The notes beneath the pieces are model-generated. The model was not told where the DNA came from and made no database searches. It saw only the letters and a program-made list of their open reading frames with translations. This document shows, piece after piece, positions 1 through 8,722 of a stretch of DNA of 42,885 nucleotides; the stretch's first letter is position 1, and every line of letters begins with the position of its first letter. The DNA comes from an uncultured bacterium (lineage in GTDB: Bacteria; Actinomycetota; Actinomycetes; S36-B12): the NCBI GenBank assembly GCA_903909555.1, contig CAIVWG010000011.1, forward strand, positions 1 to 42,885, in the 5' to 3' direction. A program made the position numbers and the translations under genes.

Positions 1-332
1 CCCGCGAGCTTGGTCGGGGCCGCGAGGCCCCACTTGTCGTCGACGAGCCCCAGGGCCACGATCACGGCGACCCCCGAGAGCAGGGCGACCGGGGCGCGGG
101 CGTCGTCGACGAACACCGCGCTCATCTGCGGCAATTTGCTCGCGAGCAGCAGCCCGGCGAGGAGCCCCGCCAGCATCGCCAGGCCTCCCAGCCGGGGCGT
201 GGCCGCATCATGGACGTCGCGGTCGCGCACTTCCGCGATGAACCCCCACTTGAGTGCCAGGGCGCGGGCGAGCGGGACCGTGAGGTAGGTCACCGCAGCC
301 GCGGCCGCGAGGCACAGGAGGTACTCGCGCAC
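1..332 (-). CDS. wecA: WecA/Rfe-type polyprenyl-phosphate GlcNAc-1-phosphate transferase, N-terminal part
   Basis: This is the first 110 codons of an integral membrane enzyme of the MraY/WecA family, truncated by the window edge; the ORF track missed it. Family members transfer a sugar-1-phosphate from a UDP-sugar to polyprenyl phosphate, starting cell-wall linker or polysaccharide synthesis. The minus-strand translation begins VREYLLCLAAAAAVTYL (a first membrane segment). It then shows the family landmarks DRDVHDAATPRLGG near residue 35 and GLVDDKWGLAAPTKLAG near residue 95, the latter carrying the conserved Asp-Asp pair. The start is the GTG at 332-330. Nine bases separate it from the glyA stop, and an AAGGA ribosome site overlaps that stop (TAAGGA), so it is probably translated from the glyA transcript. 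In Mycobacterium tuberculosis rfe also follows the sua5 homologue. The family call is strong; the exact donor sugar is inferred from synteny. Confidence 0.85.
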   Translation of the reverse strand, partial: MREYLLCLAAAAAVTYLTVPLARALALKWGFIAEVRDRDVHDAATPRLGGLAMLAGLLAGLLLASKLPQMSAVFVDDARAPVALLSGVAVIVALGLVDDKWGLAAPTKLA

Positions 333-341
333 TGGGGGTCC

Positions 342-1646
342 TTAGACCGTCACCGAGCCGCGATCGTAGGCGGGGAATCGCTCCACGAGCTCGGTCACCT
401 CCGACGCCACCGCCGGAGCCGACGCGGGGTCGGTGACCGCCCTTCCGATCAGCGCCCCGACGACCGCCATCTCGGCCTCCCCCATGCCCTGCGTCGTCAC
501 CGACGGGGTGCCGACGCGGATGCCGGACCCGACCGCAGGCGGCTGCGGGTCATAGGGAATCGCGTTCTTGTTGAGGGTGATCCGGGCCGCGTCGCATCGC
601 GCCTCGGCCTCGGCCCCGGTGACGTCCACGCCGCGCAGGTCGATGAGGGCGAGGTGCGTGTCGGTCCCCCCGCTCACCGGCCGCATCCCCTGCGAGGCGA
701 GCGCCGCGCTGAGGGCCTGGGCGTTGCGGATCACCTGCGCCGCGTACGCCTGGTAGTCGGGGCTCATCGCCTCCTTGAGGGCCACGGCCTTGGCGGCCAC
801 GGCATGCATGAGGGGGCCGCCCTGCATCATCGGGAAGACCGCCTTGTCGATCGCCGCCGCGTGCTCCGCGGTCGTGAGGATCATCCCCCCGCGAGGTCCG
901 CGCAGGACCTTGTGAGTCGTGAAGGTGACGACGTCGGCGTAGGGCACGGGGCTCGGGATGGCCTTGCCCGCCACGAGGCCGATGAAGTGCGCCGCGTCCA
1001 CCATGAGGATCGCTCCGGACTCGTCGGCGATGGAGCGGAACGCCTCGAAGTCGATGAGACGGGGGTAGGCCGTGGCCCCGCAGATGATGAGCCGGGGGCG
1101 GTGCTCGAGGGCGAGGCTGCGCACCTCGTCGTAGTCGATGAGCTCGTTGTCCTCTCGGACTCCGTAGGACACGATGTCGAACCACCGGCCGGAGAAGTTG
1201 ACCTTGGACCCGTGCGTGAGATGACCGCCGTGGGGCAGGCTCATCGCGAGGACCGTCTCGCCGGGCTTGACGAAGGCGGCGTACGCGGCGAGGTTGGCGC
1301 TGGCCCCGCTGTGCGGCTGGAGATTCGCGTGCTCCGCGCCGAAGAGCTCCTTCGCGCGCGCGATGCCGATGTTCTCCGCTCGGTCCACCTCCGAGCATCC
1401 GCCGTAGTAGCGCTTGCCTGGGTAGCCCTCCGCGTACTTGTTGCTCAGCGTGGAGCCGAGTGCGGCGAGGACGGCCGGCGAGGTGAAGTTCTCGCTGGCG
1501 ATGAGCTGGAGGCCGCCACGGGCGCGGTCGAGTTCGGAGAGGACGATGCCGGCAATCTCCGGGTCCTCCGCCACGAGCTGGCCGAAGTCGGGGCCCCAGA
1601 ACGGGACTCCGCTGATGTCGTCGAGTTCACCTGCGGGATTCGCCAT
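342..1646 (-). CDS. glyA: Serine hydroxymethyltransferase
   Basis: This PLP enzyme interconverts serine and glycine, charging tetrahydrofolate with a one-carbon unit in the cytosol. The 434-residue protein has the full family length. It shows LIASENFTS near residue 48, the substrate/PLP region YAEGYPGKRYYGG at 71-83, and the Schiff-base lysine at about K246 in TTHKVLRGPRGG (most homologues read THKTLRGPRGG, so Val for Thr is a mild variant). The ATG at 1646 is supported by the family N terminus. A TAGACT -10 box lies 7 bases upstream (1654-1659 on the minus strand), inside the end of sua5, so glyA may also be made from its own leaderless message. It lies between sua5 and wecA, an arrangement I also know from Streptomyces. 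Glycine/C1 metabolism could connect it to the demethylating enzyme further along the window, but nothing in the sequence shows that. Confidence 0.97.
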   Translation of the reverse strand: MANPAGELDDISGVPFWGPDFGQLVAEDPEIAGIVLSELDRARGGLQLIASENFTSPAVLAALGSTLSNKYAEGYPGKRYYGGCSEVDRAENIGIARAKELFGAEHANLQPHSGASANLAAYAAFVKPGETVLAMSLPHGGHLTHGSKVNFSGRWFDIVSYGVREDNELIDYDEVRSLALEHRPRLIICGATAYPRLIDFEAFRSIADESGAILMVDAAHFIGLVAGKAIPSPVPYADVVTFTTHKVLRGPRGGMILTTAEHAAAIDKAVFPMMQGGPLMHAVAAKAVALKEAMSPDYQAYAAQVIRNAQALSAALASQGMRPVSGGTDTHLALIDLRGVDVTGAEAEARCDAARITLNKNAIPYDPQPPAVGSGIRVGTPSVTTQGMGEAEMAVVGALIGRAVTDPASAPAVASEVTELVERFPAYDRGSVTV

Positions 1647-1656
1647 GCGGCGGAGT

Positions 1657-2316
1657 CTACGGCCCGGAAGGGGACTCCACCTCTGGACACACCTCCTGGA
1701 GCACGGTCAGACCGTAGGCCCCCTCGCGGAGGACCCGGGGGGCATCCCCGGTGAGGTCGACGATCGTGCTCGGGGCGGCCGCGGGGACCGGGCCCGAGTC
1801 CAGGTAGACGGTCACGTCGTCGCCGAGCTGGTCCTCCGCTTCCTCGCATGTGCGGGGCGGGGTGGCGCCCGCCCGATGGGCCCCGGTGACGGCCAGCGGC
1901 CCCGTCGCGGCCAGGAGGTCGAGGGCGACCGGATGCAGCGGCATCCGCACGGAGATCGTTCCGGTGTCGCCCCCGAGGTCCCAGGCCAGCGTCGGCTGCT
2001 CGCGCAGCACGAGGGTGAGGGGTCCCGGCCAGAACGCCTCGATGAGCGCGCGGCCCTCGGCGCCGATGCCGCTCGCCAGTCCGTCCACGGTGCGCACCGC
2101 GCCGACGAGCACGGTGAGCGGAGCGGACACCCCGCGGCCCTTTGCCGCCCGGAGTCGGTCCAATCCACGGGCGGAGAAGGGGTCGGCACCGAGGCCGTAG
2201 GTCGACTCGGTGGGGAACACGACGAGTTCCCCACGGCGCACGGCGGCGGCGGCCGCGGTCACGCCGCGCGCGCGCTCGGGACTCGGGGACGTCCCTACAT
2301 CGATGCGGAAGGGCAT
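1657..2316 (-). CDS. sua5: L-threonylcarbamoyladenylate synthase (Sua5/YwlC/YrdC family)
   Basis: This enzyme makes threonylcarbamoyl-AMP from threonine, bicarbonate and ATP, the first step of the t6A37 modification on ANN-decoding tRNAs. The 219-residue product is a single YrdC-like domain. It has the hallmark FPTESTYGLGADPFS near residues 34-48, AAKGRG plus APLTVLV as the variant KxR..P element, and FWPGPLTLVLR near 92-102. The ORF track starts 100 codons too early; I chose the ATG at 2316 because GGGAGGA sits directly upstream and the family N terminus begins there. The usual T-S-A-N-x-S-G loop reads VTGAHRAGATPP here, so two normally conserved positions differ. Its start is 13 bases after the prmC stop, so prmC and sua5 are probably co-translated, as in mycobacteria where the HemK/PrmC gene precedes Rv1301. 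Confidence 0.9.
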   Translation of the reverse strand: MPFRIDVGTSPSPERARGVTAAAAAVRRGELVVFPTESTYGLGADPFSARGLDRLRAAKGRGVSAPLTVLVGAVRTVDGLASGIGAEGRALIEAFWPGPLTLVLREQPTLAWDLGGDTGTISVRMPLHPVALDLLAATGPLAVTGAHRAGATPPRTCEEAEDQLGDDVTVYLDSGPVPAAAPSTIVDLTGDAPRVLREGAYGLTVLQEVCPEVESPSGP

Positions 2317-2329
2317 CTCGGTCCTCCCG

Positions 2330-3244
2330 TCAGGGAACCCGAATCGCGGTGGTGTAGCGAGGAAGGCGATTGAGATCGAGGTGATCCCGCACGTCCTGCC
2401 AATCGGGCCAGGATCGCAGCAGCCCCGGCAGCCCGTCCTCCCCGGCACCCTCGCCCTGGGCGTCAGCGTGCTCCATGACGAGCAAGCCCCCCGGCCGGAG
2501 CAGGGCCGCCGCCGCCGGGAGCAGGCGCCGGATGACGCCGAGGCCGTCGGGACCGCCGTACAGCGCGATCGGAGGGTCGTGCTCACGCACCTCGGGGTCG
2601 CGCGGCACCGCTCCATCGGGGATGTAGGGCGGATTCGAGGTGACCACGCTCACGCGCCCCGCGAGCTCGTGCAAGGGGTGCCCGGGCTCGGCGCAGGTGG
2701 CGGCATCGGTCGCCACGATGCGCACCTCGCTCCCGCACAGCTCCAGGGCGGGTCCGTGGCGCTCGACATTGGACTGGGCCCACTCGGCGGCCGTCGCGGA
2801 GATCTCGACGCCCACCATGTGCGTCTCCCCGGCCTCGAGGGCCAGCGCGATGGCCAGCGCACCCGACCCCGTGCACAGGTCGACCGCGAGCCGCTCGTCC
2901 GCGGGCAGCGCCCGCAGTGCCTCGAGCGCGGGGACGGCGAGCATCTCGGTCTCGGGGCGCGGGATGAAGACGCCGGGGCCGACCGACACCTCGATGTGCC
3001 GGAAGGGCGCCGTTCCGAGCAGGTGCTGCAGGGGCACCCGTGCGGTGCGCCGACCCAGGAGCCGCTCGTACGCCGTCCTGGTCTCCGGCGGCACGCGGTC
3101 CTGGAGGATGAGCCGGGACCTCGGCACGCCGAGGACGTGGGCGGCGAGGAGGGCGGCCTCGGTCTCCGGAGAGGCCACGCCGGCCGTGGCCAGGCGTCGC
3201 TGGGCGTCAGCGAGGACGTCGCGCAGCGAGACCCATCCCTCCAT
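2330..3244 (-). CDS. prmC: Peptide chain release factor N5-glutamine methyltransferase
   Basis: PrmC methylates the glutamine of the GGQ motif in release factors using S-adenosylmethionine, raising termination efficiency. The 304-residue protein has an N-terminal helical release-factor-binding domain (about 1-85), the linker FIPRPETE at 93-100, the SAM-binding loop VDLCTGSGALAIALA at 121-135, and the catalytic NPPYIP motif at 204-209. The ORF track extends 135 codons too far upstream into prfA; I take the ATG at 3244 (MEGWVSLRDVL). It leaves 53 bases after prfA, whose protein is its substrate, so the pair is functionally matched as well as adjacent. A GTG one codon upstream is a possible alternative start. 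Identity is firm; only the exact start is uncertain. Confidence 0.95.
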   Translation of the reverse strand: MEGWVSLRDVLADAQRRLATAGVASPETEAALLAAHVLGVPRSRLILQDRVPPETRTAYERLLGRRTARVPLQHLLGTAPFRHIEVSVGPGVFIPRPETEMLAVPALEALRALPADERLAVDLCTGSGALAIALALEAGETHMVGVEISATAAEWAQSNVERHGPALELCGSEVRIVATDAATCAEPGHPLHELAGRVSVVTSNPPYIPDGAVPRDPEVREHDPPIALYGGPDGLGVIRRLLPAAAALLRPGGLLVMEHADAQGEGAGEDGLPGLLRSWPDWQDVRDHLDLNRLPRYTTAIRVP

Positions 3245-3297
3245 GACCCGGGGCGAGGGGCCGCCGGTCGAGCGCGGGTAGGGGCTGCCGGGATCGC

Positions 3298-4413
3298 TCA
3301 CGTGGCATCCCGGCCGGCCGACGCCGAGCCGGCCGTGCCGGACCGCTGTGCGACCTCCAGTGCCGCGGCATCGCCAGCATCGAGGCACGCCTGGATGACA
3401 TCGTCGAGGTTGCCCTCGAGCACCTGGTCGAGGTTGTGGGCCTTGTAGCCGACGCGATGGTCGCTGATGCGGTTCTCGGGGAAGTTGTACGTGCGGATGC
3501 GCTCGCTGCGGTCCACGGTCCGCACCTGTGCGCGCCGCGAGTCGGAGGCTTCGCGGGCCGCCTCTTCCTCCGCGAGGGCCAGGAGCCGAGCGCGCAGGAT
3601 GCGCAGGGCCTGCTCGCGGTTTTGCAGCTGACTCTTCTCGTTCTGGCACGAGACGACGGTTCCGGTGGGCAGGTGGGTGATGCGCACGGCGGAGTCGGTG
3701 GTGTTGACGCTCTGCCCGCCGGGGCCCGACGAGCGGAAGACGTCGATGCGCAGGTCATTGGGGTCGATCGTGACGTCGACCTCCTCGGCCTCAGGGAGGA
3801 CGAGGACGCCAGCCGCGGACGTGTGGATGCGTCCCTGCGACTCCGTGACCGGGACTCGCTGGACCCGGTGCACGCCGCCCTCGAACTTCAGGCGCGCGTA
3901 CGGAGCCTCTCCCGGCTCGGGGACACCCCGGGCCTTCACGGCCACGGCCACGTCGCGATAGCCGCCCAGGTCGGACTCCTCCGCCTCGAGGACGTCGGTG
4001 CTCCAACCGCGACGCTCGGCGTACCTGAGGTACATCCTCAAGAGGTCTCCGGCGAAGAGCGCGGACTCCTCCCCGCCCTCGCCCGCCTTGATCTCGAGGA
4101 TGACGTCCTTGCCGTCCAGGGGGTCGCGCGGGACCAGGAGGGAGCGCAGCCGCTCCGCGGTCTCGTCGCGCCGCTGCTCGAGGACCTCCGCCTCCGCGGC
4201 GAACGCCGAGTCAGCGGCACCCAGCTCGCGTGCCGCGGCAATGTCCTCGCCCAGGGCGACCCACGCTCGGTACTCGTCGATGATGGGGCGCAACTCCGCG
4301 TGCCGGCGCGCGAGGCGACGAGCCTCCGCCGGATCCGCATGGATGTGCGGGTCGGCGAGCCGCTCCTCGATGGTCGCGTACTCAGCCGACAGATCGACGC
4401 AGGCGTCGAACAT
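3298..4413 (-). CDS. prfA: Peptide chain release factor 1
   Basis: RF1 reads UAA and UAG in the ribosomal A site and triggers peptide release. The 371-residue protein has the normal length and order: an N-terminal helical domain, then the stop-codon recognition motif PVT at 188-190 (the P-x-T tripeptide diagnostic of RF1 rather than the SPF of RF2), followed by [10 protein letters not shown]. The catalytic GGQ lies at 232-234 in [14 protein letters not shown]. The C terminus [21 protein letters not shown] is also typical of RF1. It starts with ATG at 4413, 27 bases after the rpmE stop, and is followed by prmC, whose product modifies the GGQ glutamine. Transcription is most likely from the promoter in front of rpmE. 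Confidence 0.98.
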   Translation of the reverse strand: MFDACVDLSAEYATIEERLADPHIHADPAEARRLARRHAELRPIIDEYRAWVALGEDIAAARELGAADSAFAAEAEVLEQRRDETAERLRSLLVPRDPLDGKDVILEIKAGEGGEESALFAGDLLRMYLRYAERRGWSTDVLEAEESDLGGYRDVAVAVKARGVPEPGEAPYARLKFEGGVHRVQRVPVTESQGRIHTSAAGVLVLPEAEEVDVTIDPNDLRIDVFRSSGPGGQSVNTTDSAVRITHLPTGTVVSCQNEKSQLQNREQALRILRARLLALAEEEAAREASDSRRAQVRTVDRSERIRTYNFPENRISDHRVGYKAHNLDQVLEGNLDDVIQACLDAGDAAALEVAQRSGTAGSASAGRDAT

Positions 4414-4440
4414 CGGATGCGACCTCTCTCAGGGGAAGAC

Positions 4441-4692
4441 TCAGGCGTCGGACGCGGCTGGCTCCTCGGCGGGCGCCGAGGTTGCCTTGTTGCCGCCGAA
4501 GCGCTTCTCGAACTTCGCGACGCGACCGCCCGAGTCGAGGATCTTCTGGCGTCCCGTGTAGAACGGGTGGCACTGCGAGCACACGTCGGCATGGATGACG
4601 CCGTTCTTCGCGGTGCTGCGGGTGGTGAACGTCGATCCGCAGGTGCAGGTGACCTCGGTCACGACGTAGTCCGGGTGGATGCCGGCCTTCAT
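4441..4692 (-). CDS. rpmE: 50S ribosomal protein bL31, zinc-binding form
   Basis: This is a small protein of the large ribosomal subunit. The 83-residue product begins [10 protein letters not shown] and carries four cysteines (C16, C18, C38, C41) in the pattern CTC ... CSQC followed by HPFYTGRQK. That makes it the zinc-ribbon paralogue, which many bacteria replace by a Cys-less form under zinc starvation. The C-terminal tail is rich in Ala and acidic residues. The ORF track starts 36 codons upstream, but ATG 4692 has a GAGGAG ribosome site eight bases before it and matches the family start. The 157-bp gap to rho contains a TACCCT box in the right orientation, so an own promoter is likely. The order rho-rpmE-prfA is standard for actinobacteria. 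Confidence 0.96.
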   Translation of the reverse strand: MKAGIHPDYVVTEVTCTCGSTFTTRSTAKNGVIHADVCSQCHPFYTGRQKILDSGGRVAKFEKRFGGNKATSAPAEEPAASDA

Positions 4693-4849
4693 GAGTGCTC
4701 CTCGAGTTCGGGCCTTCACGGCAACGGCCAGGAGGCCATGTCGCTCAGGCAGGGCCGGGTCCGCCGAGGCGGTGAACCGGACTTCAGCAGGGTACGGCAT
4801 GGGACAGTCGCGCGACGAATCCGGATCGGGCCGGGACCGGGAAGAGGCG

Positions 4850-6508
4850 TCAGTCCTCGCTGATCGACGAGGTGACAGAGGGAGTCGTCTTCTGCACCTG
4901 GAGCAGGAACTCGAGGTTGCTCTTCGTATCCCGCAGCTTGGTGAGGAGCAGCTCGATGGCCTGCTGCTGATCGAGGGCGTGGAGCACGCGACGGAGCTTC
5001 CACACGATCTTCAGCTCGTCCGGAGCCATGAGGAGCTCTTCCTTGCGGGTGCCGGAGGCATCCACGTCGACGCTGGGGAAGATGCGCTTGTCGGCGAGCT
5101 TGCGGTCGAGCTTGAGCTCCATGTTCCCGGTGCCCTTGAACTCCTCGAAGATGACCTCGTCCATGCGCGAACCGGTCTCGACGAGTGCCGTGGCGAGGAC
5201 GGTGAGGGAGCCTCCGTGCTCGATGTTGCGCGCCGCGCCGAAGAACTTCTTCGGCGGGTACAGCGCCGTGGAGTCCACGCCGCCGGACAGGATGCGGCCC
5301 GACGCGGGGGCGGCAAGGTTGTAGGCGCGGCCGAGACGGGTCATGGAGTCGAGAAGGACGACGACATCATGGCCGAGTTCGACAAGCCGCTTGGCACGCT
5401 CGATCGCGAGTTCGGCGACGATCGTGTGATCCTCCGCCGGGCGATCGAAGGTCGAGGCGATGACCTCGCCCTTCACCGAGCGCTGCATGTCGGTGACTTC
5501 CTCGGGGCGTTCGTCGACGAGAACGACCATGAGATGGCACTCGGGATTGTTCGCCGAGATCGCATTGGCGATGGACTGCAGGACCATCGTCTTGCCTGCC
5601 TTGGGGGGCGACACGATGAGCCCGCGCTGGCCCTTGCCGATGGGGGCGACGAGATCGATCACGCGAGTGGTGAGGTTGGCGGGTTCCGTCTCGAGGCGCA
5701 GCCGCTCCTGCGGGTACAGCGGGGTCAGCTTCGAGAATTCCGGTCGGTTGCGCGACTGATCCGGCTCGGCGCCGTTGACCGTGTCGATCCTCACCAGGGG
5801 ATTGAACTTCTCACGACGCTCGCCATCGCGGGGCTGGCGCACGGCGCCGGTCACCGCATCGCCCTTGCGCAGGCCGTGACGCTTGACCATCGACAGTGAG
5901 ACGTACACGTCGTTCGGGCTCGGCAGGTATCCCCCGGTGCGCACGAAGGCGTAGTTGTCGAGGACATCGAGGATGCCGGCCACGGGCACGAGCACGTCGT
6001 CCTCGGTTACCTCGACCTCGCCCTCGGAGAATCCACCCGACGGTCGCCGGTCGCGCCGGTCGCGGAAGCGATCCCGCCCGCGGCGGCGCCGGCGACGCGA
6101 TCCGCCTTCACCATCGTCGTCACCGGCGTCCCCCTGTGCCGAGGAGGAGGCATCCGCCGCGCGGTCACGATCGTGCGAGCCTCGGTTCGCGTCCCGTGGG
6201 GGCCGCGTGTCCTGGCGAGCCGTCGGTGCGCTCTCGGCCTTCGCTTCGTCCGCGCCACCCTTCGCCTCGTCCGCGCCGCCCTTGGCATCGTCCGCGCCGC
6301 CCGAACTGTTGCGGGGCGCTCGCTCGCGGCCTGCGCCGCCAGAGCCCCCGGACGATGACTGCTGGGACGAGATCGCCGCGATGAGATCGCTCTTGCGCAT
6401 CCCGCTGGCGCCGGGGATGCCCATCGTCTGGGCGAGTTGCTTGAGCTCGGGCAGGAGCATGCCGGACAGGCCGTTGCCCCGCTCTTTGGTTGCGGTGGTG
6501 TCGGACAC
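4850..6508 (-). CDS. rho: Transcription termination factor Rho with an extended charged N-terminal insert
   Basis: Rho is a hexameric RNA-dependent ATPase that ends transcription of untranslated RNA. The 552-residue product starts with a Rho N-terminal helical domain ([17 protein letters not shown], about 17-33). A low-complexity insert of roughly 110 residues follows, containing the heptad GGADEAK in three tandem copies (70-90) and an Arg-rich tract (about 136-155). Next come the cold-shock-type RNA-binding domain and the ATPase with Walker [11 protein letters not shown] near 299-308 and Walker B VVVLLDS. Such Arg/Asp-rich inserts are known from actinobacterial Rho proteins and add RNA contacts. 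The GTG at 6508 has AGGA seven bases upstream. A 17-bp inverted repeat and other small hairpins occupy the leader, fitting autoregulated termination. Confidence 0.97.
   Translation of the reverse strand: MSDTTATKERGNGLSGMLLPELKQLAQTMGIPGASGMRKSDLIAAISSQQSSSGGSGGAGRERAPRNSSGGADDAKGGADEAKGGADEAKAESAPTARQDTRPPRDANRGSHDRDRAADASSSAQGDAGDDDGEGGSRRRRRRGRDRFRDRRDRRPSGGFSEGEVEVTEDDVLVPVAGILDVLDNYAFVRTGGYLPSPNDVYVSLSMVKRHGLRKGDAVTGAVRQPRDGERREKFNPLVRIDTVNGAEPDQSRNRPEFSKLTPLYPQERLRLETEPANLTTRVIDLVAPIGKGQRGLIVSPPKAGKTMVLQSIANAISANNPECHLMVVLVDERPEEVTDMQRSVKGEVIASTFDRPAEDHTIVAELAIERAKRLVELGHDVVVLLDSMTRLGRAYNLAAPASGRILSGGVDSTALYPPKKFFGAARNIEHGGSLTVLATALVETGSRMDEVIFEEFKGTGNMELKLDRKLADKRIFPSVDVDASGTRKEELLMAPDELKIVWKLRRVLHALDQQQAIELLLTKLRDTKSNLEFLLQVQKTTPSVTSSISED
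6239..6301 (-). repeat. Three tandem 21-bp repeats inside rho
   Basis: Three near-identical 21-base units encode [14 protein letters not shown] and GGADEAK in the disordered insert of Rho. In-frame 21-bp units can expand or contract by slippage without breaking the gene, so the length probably varies between strains. Confidence 0.85.
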
Positions 6509-6530
6509 GAAGGATCCTTACTGATTTTCC

Positions 6531-6547
6531 GGTCCCACGGTGGGACC
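6531..6547 (-). promoter_or_regulatory. Inverted repeat in the rho leader
   Basis: GGTCCCAC-G-GTGGGACC is a perfect 8-bp inverted repeat around one base, 22 bases upstream of the rho GTG. It could be an RNA hairpin in the leader or a protein-binding site. Further upstream in the leader are a GGTCCG/CGGACC hairpin with a T-rich loop and a CCCCC/GGGGG stem. Rho genes are commonly autoregulated through their leaders, but which structure matters here is inference. Confidence 0.5.
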
Positions 6548-6688
6548 GAGCAGATGCGTTGCCGCCACGATGATCAAGGGAAGCCGTCACAATCGAGGCG
6601 TGGCGGATGATCCATTGACCCCCACACGAGGGGGACGCGCGGTCCGAAAAATGCGGACCTCTTCACCATAGCACCCTTCGGGGGCTCC

Positions 6689-6713
6689 ACACGCGCCGGA
6701 CCCCGGAGCGTGT
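6689..6713 (-). terminator. Probable hairpin terminator after thrB
   Basis: A 25-base stem-loop (ACACGC..CCGG with CCGG..GCGTGT, one internal mismatch, 3-base loop) lies 12 bases past the thrB stop. No U-tract follows, as is common for actinobacterial hairpins. It would separate the threonine operon from rho. Confidence 0.45.
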
Positions 6714-6725
6714 CCCCGACGCGCG

Positions 6726-7655
6726 TCAGCCGTAGATGTGCACGCGCGCGCCGGCCGTGTCCACCGGGACGACGACCGCCTCCCAGCCGTCCGGGGCCGC
6801 TGCCAGTGCGGTGGCGGACGTGGACGTTGCCGCGAGCGCGAGCACAGACGGGCCGGCACCGGAGATCACCGCGGGGATGCCCTGTGCCCGCAACTCCGCC
6901 ACGAGTTCGTGCGATCGCGGATACGCCGCCGCTCGCGCATCCTGATGGAGTCGGTCCTCGGTCGCGCTCATGAGCAGCGAAGGATCGGCGGTGAGAGCAT
7001 GCACGAGCAGAGCCGATCGACCGACGTTGAACACCGCATCGTCGCGTGCCACCAGGTCCGGGAGCATGCGGCGCGCTTCGTGCGTCGGCATCGACACGGG
7101 CGGCACGACGACCACCGGCACGACCTCCGGGTGCACACGATGCGACACCGCGCGAGCGTGCACGTCCTCCGCTCCGGGAGTCTCGATCCACGCCGTCGTG
7201 AAGCCGCCGAAGAGCGCTGCGGCGACATTGTCGGGGTGGCCCTCCATGCGGGTGGCAAGGTCAAACACCTCTCCCGCGGAGAGGCGATCCTCACCGTCCG
7301 TGACGAGCGCCCGACCGAGCAGGAGCCCCGCGACGATCGCGGCAGCCGACGAGCCCATGCCCCGGCCCTGCGGGATCGCGTTGACGCAGGTGAGCACGGC
7401 CCCGGACGCGGGCACGCCCATGGCTGACCACGCGGCGAGCATGGCCCGCGCGACGAGGTGCGAGTCGTCCCGGGGAAGGATCTCCTCCCCCTCGCCCTCG
7501 ATGTGGACCAGCACACCCGGATCCTCCGTGGCCATCGCGGTCACGCGGTCATGCACGCCGATCGCGAGCCCCAGGCAGTCGAAGCCGGGACCCAGGTTGG
7601 CACTGGTGGCCGGCACCAGCACATCGACGCCGTGCGTGCGCATGTGCCCAGGCAT
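6726..7655 (-). CDS. thrB: Homoserine kinase
   Basis: ThrB phosphorylates homoserine with ATP, the step before threonine synthase. The 309-residue product belongs to the GHMP kinase family. It has VPATSANLGPGFDCLGLA near 14-31 (motif 1), the glycine-rich ATP loop PQGRGMGSSAA at 95-105 (motif 2), and ISGAGPSVLAL near the C terminus (motif 3). The ORF track extends 140 codons too far upstream. The ATG at 7655 overlaps the thrC stop by one base (TGATG), giving tight translational coupling; a second in-frame ATG follows four codons later. It is the last gene of hom-thrC-thrB and is followed by a hairpin. Confidence 0.96.
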   Translation of the reverse strand: MPGHMRTHGVDVLVPATSANLGPGFDCLGLAIGVHDRVTAMATEDPGVLVHIEGEGEEILPRDDSHLVARAMLAAWSAMGVPASGAVLTCVNAIPQGRGMGSSAAAIVAGLLLGRALVTDGEDRLSAGEVFDLATRMEGHPDNVAAALFGGFTTAWIETPGAEDVHARAVSHRVHPEVVPVVVVPPVSMPTHEARRMLPDLVARDDAVFNVGRSALLVHALTADPSLLMSATEDRLHQDARAAAYPRSHELVAELRAQGIPAVISGAGPSVLALAATSTSATALAAAPDGWEAVVVPVDTAGARVHIYG

Positions 7656-8722
7656 CAGCTGTCCCGGAGCCCGAGGGCCTGCGCCGCGACCTCCGCATCG
7701 ACAGGGACAACGGTGGGCTCGGGCGCGTCCGCGAGCGCCCACTGCGGGTCCTTGAGGCCATTGCCGGTCAGCGTGCACACGACACTCTGCCCGGGATCGA
7801 GCAGCCCCCTCTCCTTCATGAGGAGGAGGCCCGCCACGCTGGCCGCACTCGCCGGCTCGCAGAACAGCGCCTCGCGGGATGCCAGGAGCCGGTACGCGGC
7901 GAGGATCTGCTCGTCCGACACCGCATCGATGAGTCCCCCGGAGTCGTCGCGCGCGGCGATGGCGAAGTCCCACGAGGCGGGGTTGCCGATGCGGATCGCG
8001 GTCGCGATGGTCTCCGGCTTGGCCACGGGCCGCCCGGAGACCAACGGCGCGGCGCCCTCGGCCTGGAAGCCCCACATCCGCGGCCGCTTCGCCGCGAGCC
8101 CGTCGTCGGCGTACTCGCGATAGCCCCGCCAGTAGGCCGTGATGTTGCCCGCGTTGCCCACCGGCAGGCAGTGGATGTCCGGCGCATCCCCGAGCATGTC
8201 CACGATCTCGAAACTCGCGGTCTTCTGCCCCTCGATGCGGTCGGGGTTCACGCTGTTGACCAGGGACACGGGATAGCGATCGGCCAGGTCGCGGGCCAGC
8301 GTGAGGCAGTCGTCGAAGTTGCCCTGGACCTGGAGCAGTCTCGCCCCGTGGACGATCGCCTGGGCCAACTTGCCCATCGCGATCTTGCCCTCCGGCACCA
8401 GCACGGCGCAGACCATCCCGGCCTTGACGGCATACGCCGCGGCACTCGCCGAGGTGTTGCCCGTCGACGCGCAGATGACGGCACGCGCACCCTCCTCCGC
8501 GGCCCTGCTGATCGCCATGGTCATGCCGCGGTCCTTGAAGCTTCCCGTCGGGTTGGCGCCCTCATACTTCAGCCATACCTGGCAGCCGGTCATCTCGCTG
8601 AGGACGCAGGCGTAGACGAGGGGCGTGCCGCCCTCGCGCAGGGTCACGTTCGGGGTGGAGGGCCCGACAGGGAGCCGGTCGCGGTACTCGTCGATGAGGC
8701 CGCGCCACTGAGGGGACGTCAT
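7655..8722 (-). CDS. thrC: Threonine synthase
   Basis: ThrC converts O-phosphohomoserine to threonine with pyridoxal phosphate. The 355-residue protein is the short class found in actinobacteria and Bacillus, without the long N-terminal extension of the E. coli type. The PLP-binding lysine is K63 in [11 protein letters not shown]. The phosphate-binding loop [10 protein letters not shown] and the serine/threonine dehydratase-like ASTGNTSAS segment are present. The ATG start overlaps the hom stop by four bases (ATGA), and the stop overlaps the thrB start, so all three threonine genes form one coupled unit. Confidence 0.97.
   Translation of the reverse strand: MTSPQWRGLIDEYRDRLPVGPSTPNVTLREGGTPLVYACVLSEMTGCQVWLKYEGANPTGSFKDRGMTMAISRAAEEGARAVICASTGNTSASAAAYAVKAGMVCAVLVPEGKIAMGKLAQAIVHGARLLQVQGNFDDCLTLARDLADRYPVSLVNSVNPDRIEGQKTASFEIVDMLGDAPDIHCLPVGNAGNITAYWRGYREYADDGLAAKRPRMWGFQAEGAAPLVSGRPVAKPETIATAIRIGNPASWDFAIAARDDSGGLIDAVSDEQILAAYRLLASREALFCEPASAASVAGLLLMKERGLLDPGQSVVCTLTGNGLKDPQWALADAPEPTVVPVDAEVAAQALGLRDS

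Noticed and set aside
210-1754. Long plus-strand ORF opposite glyA
   Set aside because: It is an antisense shadow with His/Arg/Gly-rich composition; glyA on the other strand has every family motif.
7458-8123. Plus-strand ORFs opposite thrB/thrC
   Set aside because: These are shadows caused by high GC and few stop codons, with no recognisable domain.
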